Shown here: positions 1 through 5,377 of the stretch, piece after piece
How positions within the stretch are numbered: the stretch's first letter is position 1
How the letters are laid out: each line of letters opens with the position of its first letter
Assembly: GCA_026785765.1 (NCBI GenBank)
Contig: JAJAZK010000016.1
Span: 1 to 5,495 of the forward strand
Direction: 5' to 3'
DNA: 5,495 nt
Origin: Rhodoferax sp.
GTDB taxonomy: Bacteria; Pseudomonadota; Gammaproteobacteria; Burkholderiales; Burkholderiaceae_C
Notes under the pieces: generated by a model
What the model was told of the DNA's origin: nothing
The model's input: only the letters and a program-made list of their open reading frames with translations
The model's database searches: none
Translations under genes and position numbers: made by a program

Positions 1-903
1 GGAGGTGTGCCCGAGTTGCTCGACGGCATCGAGATCGTGCTGGTCGCCGTCGGGCTGTTTGCCGTGGGCGAATCCCTGTACGCCGTGTTGTACGAAGGTG
101 GCACACGCGAAACCCGGAACAAGCTCAGCGCAGTACACATGACCAAGGCGGACTGGCGCCGCTCCTGGCCGGCCTGGTTGCGTGGTACCTTCATCGGGTT
201 TCCGTTTGGCACGATTCCGGCCGGTGGCAGCGAGATCCCGACCTTTCTGAGCTACGCCACCGAAAAAAAACTCGCCAATGACCAGTCGGAGTTCGGCACC
301 AAAGGCGCCATCGAGGGAGTCGCTGGCCCGGAGGCGGCCAACAACGCCGCGATTACCGCCACCCTGATACCGCTACTGACACTGGGAATCCCCACCTCCA
401 ACACGGCTGCGATTCTGCTCGGCGCCTTTCAGAACTATGGCATTCAGCCCGGCCCGCAACTCTTCACCACTTCTGCCGCCCTGGTCTGGGCGCTGATCGC
501 TTCGCTTTACATCGGCAATGTGATGTTGTTGATCTTGAATCTGCCCATGGTCGGTCTGTGGGTCAAGCTGCTGAAAATTCCCAAACCCCATCTGTACGCG
601 GGCATCCTGATTTTTGCCACGGTTGGGGTGTACGGGATGCGCCAGAGCGCCTTCGACCTGGTGTTGCTGTACGCAATCGGTCTGGTGGGTGTGGTGATGC
701 GCCGTTTCGACTTTCCCACGGCGCCGGTGGTGGTCGGCATGATCCTTGGTCCGCTGGCAGAGGCGCAGTTGCGTAACGCGTTATCGATCGGCGAGGGCCG
801 ATGGGGCATCTTCCTGGAACGGCCGATGTCGGCCACGCTACTGGCGGTGGTGGTGGCGATTCTGGTCTTGCCGCGCCTGATCAAGCGCATTCGCAAAGGT
901 TGA
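1..903 (+). CDS. tctA: Tripartite tricarboxylate transporter large permease TctA, C-terminal part (5' end outside window)
   Basis: This is the last 300 residues of a TctA-family permease, the large membrane subunit (about 500 residues, about 12 helices) of the TTT transporters. These take up citrate-like di- and tricarboxylates using a periplasmic TctC binding protein and the small TctB subunit. The frame is already open at base 1. Visible family marks are the loop PAGGSEIPTFLSYATEK (about 217-267), the signature GPEAANNAA (325-351), the glycine/proline-rich LTLGIPTSNTAAILLGA (379-429) and the QPGPQLF segment. Hydrophobic membrane segments follow to the end, and the tail is basic (RLIKRIRKG). 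The stop is TGA at 901-903. No tctB or tctC is visible, and the next gene is unrelated and has its own leader. The substrate cannot be told from this subunit. The GTG at 7 is an internal Val codon, not a start. Confidence 0.95.
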   Translation, partial: GGVPELLDGIEIVLVAVGLFAVGESLYAVLYEGGTRETRNKLSAVHMTKADWRRSWPAWLRGTFIGFPFGTIPAGGSEIPTFLSYATEKKLANDQSEFGTKGAIEGVAGPEAANNAAITATLIPLLTLGIPTSNTAAILLGAFQNYGIQPGPQLFTTSAALVWALIASLYIGNVMLLILNLPMVGLWVKLLKIPKPHLYAGILIFATVGVYGMRQSAFDLVLLYAIGLVGVVMRRFDFPTAPVVVGMILGPLAEAQLRNALSIGEGRWGIFLERPMSATLLAVVVAILVLPRLIKRIRKG

Positions 904-962
904 ATCCAGCCAGCTCATTGCAAAGTGTAACCAATACGTCCTTTTACTACTACACAGTACAA

Positions 963-987
963 GGAATTACTATTTCGTTTAAATTCC
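963..987. promoter_or_regulatory. Inverted repeat in the leader between tctA and the fasciclin gene
   Basis: GGAATT (963-968) and AATTCC (982-987) form perfect 6-bp arms around a 13-base AT-rich spacer, 57 bases before the fasciclin ATG. The whole 904-1043 gap is clearly more AT-rich than the genes around it, as expected for a promoter region. I could not place a convincing -35/-10 pair. The repeat could be an operator for a dimeric regulator or a weak 5'-leader hairpin. With 6-bp arms, chance is also possible. Confidence 0.3.
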
Positions 988-1043
988 GGTTTGCCACATT
1001 TTTGGCTCAGTCGCGCGTTGGCGCACATTTATTGGAGTTCTTC

Positions 1044-1499
1044 ATGAAAAAAACCCTGGTTGCTTCCATCCTCGCGCTCGGCCTGGCTTTCTCGGCCCAC
1101 GCCAAGGACATCGTTGACACGGCTGTTGGAGCTGGCAATTTCGGCACTCTGGCCACCGCACTGAAGGCGGCCGGCCTGGTTGACACGCTCAAGGGCAAGG
1201 GTCCGTTCACCGTGTTTGCCCCAACCGACGCCGCATTTGCCAAGATTCCAAAGGCTGATCTGGACGCCCTGCTCAAGGACAAGGCCAAGCTGACCGCTGT
1301 CCTGACCTACCACGTCGTCCCCGGTAAGGTGATGGCCGCCGACGTCAAGGCCGGCAAGGTCAAGACTGTCCAAGGTTCAGAGATCACCATCGCCACCATG
1401 GGTGGTGTGACGGTCGACGGTGCCAAGGTCACGGCGACCGACGTCGTTGCCAGCAACGGTGTAATTCACGTCATCGACACGGTGATCATGCCCAAGTAA
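1044..1499 (+). CDS. Exported single-domain fasciclin (FAS1) protein
   Basis: A 151-residue protein with a classic Sec signal peptide: a basic MKK start, a hydrophobic core, and an AHA|KD cleavage site near residues 20/21. The rest is one FAS1 domain of about 130 residues. It shows the H1 motif FTVFAPTDAAF, the central Tyr-His motif in TYHVVPGK, and the H2 motif NGVIHVIDTVIMP at the C-terminus. FAS1 domains are secreted or surface adhesion modules; bacterial single-domain versions are small periplasmic or extracellular proteins of poorly defined role. The frame is open further upstream, but ATG 1044 is chosen because GGAG (1034-1037) sits 6 bases before it and the signal peptide begins there. 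The gene is preceded by a 140-base AT-rich leader and followed by a GC-rich hairpin, so it is probably monocistronic. No lipobox, sortase signal or second domain is seen. No link to the transporter genes is evident. Confidence 0.93.
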   Translation: MKKTLVASILALGLAFSAHAKDIVDTAVGAGNFGTLATALKAAGLVDTLKGKGPFTVFAPTDAAFAKIPKADLDALLKDKAKLTAVLTYHVVPGKVMAADVKAGKVKTVQGSEITIATMGGVTVDGAKVTATDVVASNGVIHVIDTVIMPK

Positions 1500-1516
1500 T
1501 TGAAGTGGTGGCAGGT

Positions 1517-1538
1517 CAAAGCCGGACGACCGGCCTTG
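1517..1538 (+). terminator. GC-rich hairpin after the fasciclin gene, without a T tract
   Basis: CAAAGCCGG (1517-1525) pairs with CCGGCCTTG (1530-1538) around an ACGA tetraloop, with one A-C mismatch. It lies 18 bases after the fasciclin stop and 40 bases before the regulator start. No run of T follows, so it is a poor intrinsic terminator. It may protect the 3' end of the fasciclin mRNA or act as a weak terminator. Confidence 0.4.
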
Positions 1539-1578
1539 CCTTGTCGAACCCGGGCGGGCGGCGCGGTACGATGCGCGC

Positions 1579-3123
1579 ATGCCCGATGTGCCTGCCATGC
1601 CCCGTCCTGTGCCCGGCGCAGAATCGGGCGCACTGCCGCTTGATGCCCAAGGCATCCTGGAACTGGCAGCACGTTCCATGTTCCAGTTGTTCTCCAGCAT
1701 CAGCCAGGGAATGTTCCTGGTCGACCGCAGCGGTCGTATTGTCTGGGTAAACGAAGGCTACCAGCGGTTTCTTCCGGCGCTGGGTTTTTCGTCTGTGGAC
1801 CAGTTTGTTGGTCACATGGTCGAGGACGTAATCCCCAACACCCAAATGCGCCGTGTGCTGGAGACCGGTGAGCCCTACCTGATCGATTTGCTGACCAACC
1901 GCGCTGGAACTTTCGTGGTTAGCCGCATACCACTGCGCGACGAAGCCGAAGCCGTGATTGGTGCTATCGGCATCGTCTTGTTTGACCATCCTGAGACGAC
2001 TTTGGCGCCGCTTATCAGCAAGTTCGCTCTGATGCAGCGTGACCTGGACGACGCGCGTCGCGAACTGGCTGCGCAGCGGCTGATCCAGGGTCATGGCAAG
2101 GGCCTTGGATTGCGCCATGCCAAGCACACCTTTGCCAGTTTTATTGGCACCAGTGCAGCTGCTGTGGAGGTCAAGCGCCAGGCGCGGCGAGCCGCGCAGT
2201 CCAACAGCACGGTGTTGTTGCTCGGCGAGACTGGCACCGGCAAGGAGTTGCTGGCGCATGCGATCCATGCGGCTTCCGCGCGTGCGGGCGGGCCGTTGGT
2301 GAGCGTGAATATTGCCGCCGTGCCGGACACCCTGCTCGAGGCAGAGTTTTTCGGTGTTGCGCCCGGTGCCTATACCGGCGCCGAGCGAAAGGGGCGCGAT
2401 GGCCGGTTCAAGCTGGCCGACGGCGGTACCTTGTTCCTCGACGAAATTGGCGACATGCCACTGGGCTTACAGGCGAAACTGTTGCGCGCCCTGCAGGAGG
2501 GCGAGATCGAGCCGCTGGGGTCGAACACGGTAGTGCCTTTTGACGCGCGGGTGATTGCCGCCACTTCGCGCGACTTGCAGGCGTGCTTGCGCGACGGCCG
2601 TTTTCGTGAGGACTTGTATTACCGGCTCAACGTGTTACCGATCCGGGTGCCACCGCTGCGTGAGCGCCGCAGCGATATTCCGGCCCTGGTCGAGGCATTG
2701 GGAGACGACATCGCATTGCGCAACGGCGTGCCGTTGCCGGAGATCAGTGCGGACGCTCTCGATGTATTGTGTGCGCAGCCATGGCGCGGCAATATCCGCG
2801 AGTTGCGCAACGTTCTGGAGCAAACCACCATGCGCAGCGATACGCAGCGTATTGGTGTCGCCGAACTGCAGCAGGTTCTGCGCGAGGCCGGTATTGCCCC
2901 GGCGGCGGTACCGCCGCGGCTACGGTACCCGACCCCTGACTCTTCGGTAGCTATCCCCGCGGTCGAGCCGACGCTGCGCCCATTGGCCGAGCAGGTCGCG
3001 CAGGTCGAACAGCAGGCGATCGACGCTGCCTTGCGAGCCACTGGTGGGAACAAGCAGAAGGCGGCGCGACTGCTTGGAATATCCCGCGCGACTCTGTACT
3101 CCCGAATGGGAGTCAGTGTATAA
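1579..3123 (+). CDS. PAS-domain sigma-54-dependent transcriptional activator (AAA+ / Fis-type HTH)
   Basis: A 514-residue bacterial enhancer-binding protein that would use ATP hydrolysis to open RNA polymerase-sigma-54 complexes. Domains in order: an N-terminal PAS sensor at about 33-137 (with FLVDRSGRIVWVNEGYQRF); a helical linker at about 145-170; the AAA+ domain at about 186-420; a Pro/Ala-rich linker; and a Fis-type HTH at about 475-510 (GGNKQKAARLLGISRATLY). In the AAA+ domain I see Walker A GETGTGKE (216-223), the sigma-54 contact loop as GAYTGA (263-268), Walker B GTLFLDE (283-289), sensor I AATSRDL, Arg-finger region RFREDLYYRLNV, and WRGNIRELRNVLEQ near sensor II. There is no receiver domain, so a small ligand or redox signal at the PAS domain is likelier than phosphorylation. 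The start is not fixed by a ribosome site; Met7 (1597) is an alternative. The gene lies just upstream of a sigma-54-type promoter, its probable target. The effector is unknown. Confidence 0.95.
   Translation: MPDVPAMPRPVPGAESGALPLDAQGILELAARSMFQLFSSISQGMFLVDRSGRIVWVNEGYQRFLPALGFSSVDQFVGHMVEDVIPNTQMRRVLETGEPYLIDLLTNRAGTFVVSRIPLRDEAEAVIGAIGIVLFDHPETTLAPLISKFALMQRDLDDARRELAAQRLIQGHGKGLGLRHAKHTFASFIGTSAAAVEVKRQARRAAQSNSTVLLLGETGTGKELLAHAIHAASARAGGPLVSVNIAAVPDTLLEAEFFGVAPGAYTGAERKGRDGRFKLADGGTLFLDEIGDMPLGLQAKLLRALQEGEIEPLGSNTVVPFDARVIAATSRDLQACLRDGRFREDLYYRLNVLPIRVPPLRERRSDIPALVEALGDDIALRNGVPLPEISADALDVLCAQPWRGNIRELRNVLEQTTMRSDTQRIGVAELQQVLREAGIAPAAVPPRLRYPTPDSSVAIPAVEPTLRPLAEQVAQVEQQAIDAALRATGGNKQKAARLLGISRATLYSRMGVSV
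3094..3116. other. Hairpin over the last HTH codons of the regulator gene
   Basis: ACTCCC (3098-3103) and GGGAGT (3108-3113) form a perfect 6-bp stem with a GAAT loop. The stem extends to CTG/CAG at 3094-3096 and 3114-3116 if T3097 is bulged. It ends 5 bases before the stop codon TAA. No T tract follows on either strand. It may be a 3'-end mRNA structure, a Rho-related stop, or a binding site, or it may be coincidental within coding sequence. Confidence 0.35.
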
Positions 3124-3135
3124 AAATCAGTCAGA

Positions 3136-3175
3136 TGGACAAAACTTAGGCATTCGACTGTTTTCGTGTTGGACA
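3136..3175. promoter_or_regulatory. Possible upstream activator sites: two direct TGGACA repeats
   Basis: TGGACA occurs at 3136-3141 and 3170-3175, in the shared context GNTGGACA, 34 bases start to start. The second lies inside a small dyad, GTGT-TGG-ACAC (3166-3176). They sit about 80-115 bases upstream of the inferred transcription start of the ABC operon, in the usual range for sigma-54 enhancer sites. No long perfect palindrome is present, so this is a candidate only. Confidence 0.25.
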
Positions 3176-3225
3176 CTTTCGTCGGTATGGCCGAAAAAGT
3201 CCTTTGCAATCAATCATTTGGGTCG

Positions 3226-3242
3226 CGGCACGGTACGTGCAT
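3226..3242 (+). promoter_or_regulatory. Sigma-54 (-24/-12) promoter of the ABC transporter operon
   Basis: The sequence CGGCACGGTACGTGCAT has GG at 3227-3228 and GC at 3239-3240 with exactly 10 bases between, the invariant frame of sigma-54 promoters. Compared with the family consensus TGGCACG-N4-TTGCA it differs only at the first T of the -24 box and the first T of the -12 box. The expected start is near 3252, leaving a leader of about 30 bases that contains the ribosome site AAGGAGA. The gene just upstream encodes a sigma-54 activator, which makes the match more credible. A caveat is that GCACG-GTA-CGTGC is itself a palindrome and might instead be an operator. Confidence 0.7.
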
Positions 3243-3270
3243 AGTTAAGGTAGCAATTCACCGATTACAC

Positions 3271-3277
3271 AAGGAGA
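3271..3277 (+). promoter_or_regulatory. Strong ribosome binding site of the binding-protein gene
   Basis: AAGGAGA lies 5 bases before ATG 3283 and is the best Shine-Dalgarno match among the genes here. It decides this start over in-frame upstream ATGs (for example 3166), which lie before the promoter and would place non-signal residues in front of the signal peptide. A strong site suits a binding protein made in excess over its membrane partners. Confidence 0.85.
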
Positions 3278-3282
3278 CATCC

Positions 3283-4479
3283 ATGCACCGTCGTACCCTG
3301 GTCGCACTGGCAATACTCGCCGCCACTGTTGTTGCCACTTCTGGCGCCCTGGCACAGGCCAAGGAGATCCGCATTGCCCTGATCGCGCAGAAGACCGGGC
3401 CGCTGGAGGCGTATGCCAAACAAACCATCGTTGGTTTTTACATGGGGCTGGACTATGCCACCGGCGGCACCTTGCAGGTGGCCGGCAAGAAACTGGTGGT
3501 AATCGAGAAGGATGACCAGGCCAAACCCGACGTAGGCAAGAGCCTGCTGGCCGCTGCCTATGCCGATGACAAGGTGGACATAGCTGTGGGCACCACCGGC
3601 TCGCCAGTGGCGCTGGCGATGTTGCCAGTCGCTGAAGAGTACAAGAAGATCCTGATCGTCGAGCCAGCGGTCGCGGACTCGATCACCGGCGACAAGTGGA
3701 ACAAGTACATCTTCCGGACCGGCCGCAACAGTTCGCAGGACAACGCCGCCAATGCGGCCGTGATGGACGTTCCGGGCAATGTGATCGCCATCCTGGCGAA
3801 CGACAACGCGTTTGGGCGCGATGGCGTCAAGGCGCAAAAGGAATTCACCAAGAAAGCCAGGATCGTGCACGAGGAATACCTGCCGGTCGGCACCGCCGAC
3901 TTCACGGCCGGCCTGCAGCGCATCGTCGACAAACTCAAGGACCAGCCGGGTCGCAAGTTCATCTCGGTGGCGTGGTCGGGCGCACCGTCGCCCTTTGGCA
4001 AGATCGCCGACCTGGACTTGAAGAAGCGCTTCGGGATCGAACTGGCAACCGGTGGCAATATCCTGCCGGTTATGGTTTCCTACAAGCAGTTCGAGGGCAT
4101 GGAAGGGGCGCTGTACTACTACTTCGGCATCCCCAAGAACCCGGTGAACGAGGCGCTGGTTGCGCAGCACTACAAGCAGTTCAAAACGCCGCCTGACTTT
4201 TTCACGGCCGGTGGTTTCAGCGCGGCGATGGCGGTCGTGACCGCCTTGAAGAAGACCAACGGCGACACCAACACCGACAAGCTCATCAGCGCCATGGAAG
4301 GAATGAGTTTCGACACGCCCAAAGGCAAGATGACTTTTCGCAAGGAAGACCACCAGGCGATGCAGAGCATGTACCACTTCAAGATCAAGAACGACCCGGC
4401 GTTTGCCTGGGGTGTGCCGGAGCTGGTGCGTGAGATCAAGGCCGAAGAGATGGACATCCCGATCCGCAACAAACGCTGA
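3283..4479 (+). CDS. LIV-type ABC transporter periplasmic substrate-binding protein (LivK-like)
   Basis: A 398-residue periplasmic binding protein of the type I (LivK/HAAT) fold, which captures a solute and delivers it to a LivHM-type permease. The signal peptide is clear: MHRR, then a hydrophobic core, with cleavage after ALAQA near residue 26. The mature protein begins KEIRIALIAQKTGPLEAYAKQ, the usual first strand and first ligand loop. Further family marks are the ligand-loop regions VGTTGSPVA (102-110) and VEPAVADSITG (126-136), LANDNAFGRDG (171-181) opening the second lobe, and YYYFGIPKNP (278-287) near the hinge. Length fits the family. It is the first gene after the sigma-54-type promoter and is followed after 67 bases by a LivG-type ATPase. 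LivK-like proteins bind branched-chain amino acids, amides, urea or aromatic acids. The sequence alone does not say which, so no gene symbol is given. Control by a PAS activator favours an inducible carbon or nitrogen source. Confidence 0.93.
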   Translation: MHRRTLVALAILAATVVATSGALAQAKEIRIALIAQKTGPLEAYAKQTIVGFYMGLDYATGGTLQVAGKKLVVIEKDDQAKPDVGKSLLAAAYADDKVDIAVGTTGSPVALAMLPVAEEYKKILIVEPAVADSITGDKWNKYIFRTGRNSSQDNAANAAVMDVPGNVIAILANDNAFGRDGVKAQKEFTKKARIVHEEYLPVGTADFTAGLQRIVDKLKDQPGRKFISVAWSGAPSPFGKIADLDLKKRFGIELATGGNILPVMVSYKQFEGMEGALYYYFGIPKNPVNEALVAQHYKQFKTPPDFFTAGGFSAAMAVVTALKKTNGDTNTDKLISAMEGMSFDTPKGKMTFRKEDHQAMQSMYHFKIKNDPAFAWGVPELVREIKAEEMDIPIRNKR

Positions 4480-4482
4480 TCC

Positions 4483-4503
4483 GGTGCCGGCTGGCCGGCC
4501 ACC
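4483..4503 (+). other. Strong intercistronic hairpin between binding-protein and ATPase genes
   Basis: GGTGCCGG (4483-4490) pairs with CCGG and CACC (4495-4498, 4500-4503) around a CTGG loop, with C4499 bulged: 8 base pairs, mostly G-C. It begins 3 bases after the binding-protein stop codon, and no T tract follows. In binding-protein operons such hairpins commonly protect the upstream message from 3' decay, giving more binding protein than ATPase. That role here is inferred. Confidence 0.5.
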
Positions 4504-4546
4504 TGCCCGAACCCGCCCGTGTTGGCCAATCCGGGACCTCCCACCC

Positions 4547-5377
4547 ATGCTTGAAACCAGGGATCTGAGCATTCGCTTTGGCGGGCATGTCGCCGTCAAC
4601 GCGGTGAGCTGCGCGTTTGCGCCCGGCACTTTGACGGCCATCGTAGGCCCTAATGGCGCCGGCAAGACCACCTACTTCAACCTGATCTCGGGCCAGCTCA
4701 AGGCTGACAGCGGAACCGTGCTGCTTGGTGGACGCGACATCTCCAGTCTGGGCGTGTCGGCGCGTACCCACGCCGGGCTCGGGCGGGCGTTTCAGCTCAC
4801 CAACCTGTTTCCCAATCTCAGCGTGCTGGAGAACGTGCGCTTGGCAGTGCAGGCGACGCGTTCGGGCGCTCACCGGCACGGCCTGAACCTGTGGAGCATC
4901 TGGAGCGACCACACGGACCTGACTCGGCGCGCCGAGGCGATCCTTGCCACAGTGGCGATGCTGGACAAACAACACGCCACGGTAGCGAGCCTGCCGCACG
5001 GCGACCAGCGCAAGCTCGAAGTCGCCTTGTTGATGGCACTGGAGGCCAGTGTGTTCATGTTCGATGAGCCCACGGCCGGTATGGGTGCAGACGAAGCGCC
5101 GGTGATCCTGCACCTGATCCGGGACCTGAAGAAAGACAAGACCAAGACAATTCTGCTGGTCGAACACAAAATGGACGTGGTGCGCGAACTGGCCGACCGC
5201 ATTGTCGTCTTGCACAACGGTGCGCTGGTGGCCGATGGCGAACCGGCCACGGTCATCGCGTCGAAAGTGGTCCAGGAAGCTTACCTGGGTGCAAGTCCAA
5301 CGGATGCCGTTACAGCAGACGCCGCCCCCGCCGAGTCCGGCCCAGCGGGGCGCGCGGGCAGGGCGAGCGCAGCATGA
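4547..5377 (+). CDS. livG: LIV-type ABC transporter ATP-binding protein (LivG-like)
   Basis: A 276-residue ABC ATPase that would power import with the upstream binding protein. Motifs: MLETRDLSIRFGG start with aromatic A-loop region; Walker A GPNGAGKT (34-41); Q-loop Q83 in AFQLTNLFP; signature LPHGDQRKLE (149-158); Walker B VFMFDEP (169-175); and switch His 207 in VEHKMD. The extra helical segment at about 105-130 and the ending VVQEAYLG are typical of LivG rather than LivF. The frame is open back to 4403, inside the previous gene, but homology begins at ATG 4547; GGGA at 4533-4536 is a weak ribosome site. Odd features are a Pro where the signature motif normally has Ser, and an Ala/Gly-rich tail of about 28 residues (248-276) beyond the usual end. 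Its TGA overlaps the next ATG as ATGA, implying translational coupling. The second ATPase and two permeases are not in the window. Confidence 0.95.
   Translation: MLETRDLSIRFGGHVAVNAVSCAFAPGTLTAIVGPNGAGKTTYFNLISGQLKADSGTVLLGGRDISSLGVSARTHAGLGRAFQLTNLFPNLSVLENVRLAVQATRSGAHRHGLNLWSIWSDHTDLTRRAEAILATVAMLDKQHATVASLPHGDQRKLEVALLMALEASVFMFDEPTAGMGADEAPVILHLIRDLKKDKTKTILLVEHKMDVVRELADRIVVLHNGALVADGEPATVIASKVVQEAYLGASPTDAVTADAAPAESGPAGRAGRASAA

Noticed and set aside
1..9. GGAGGT followed by GTG at 7, looking like a ribosome site and start for the TctA frame.
   Set aside because: There is no spacer between the two, the frame is open at base 1, and the protein begins in the middle of the TctA fold, so this is internal sequence.
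926..940. TGTAACC and CGTC as an ECF sigma promoter pair before the fasciclin gene.
   Set aside because: Only 4 bases separate them; such promoters need about 16-17.
801..1043. Upstream extension of the fasciclin frame into tctA.
   Set aside because: It would put about 81 unrelated residues before a complete signal peptide, and a good ribosome site lies just before ATG 1044.
1516..2268. Minus-strand open frame of 250 codons across the start of the regulator gene.
   Set aside because: It runs opposite the PAS and Walker A coding region and shows no domain, ribosome site or sensible neighbours.
3188..3209. TGG...TTTGCAAT as a second sigma-54 promoter before the binding-protein gene.
   Set aside because: The GG and GC doublets are 15 bases apart rather than 10.
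3265..4671. Long minus-strand open frame (468 codons) opposite the binding-protein gene.
   Set aside because: The plus strand has a signal peptide, ribosome site and family motifs. The antisense frame is His/Arg/Gly-rich with no recognisable domain, a usual by-product of GC-rich codon bias.
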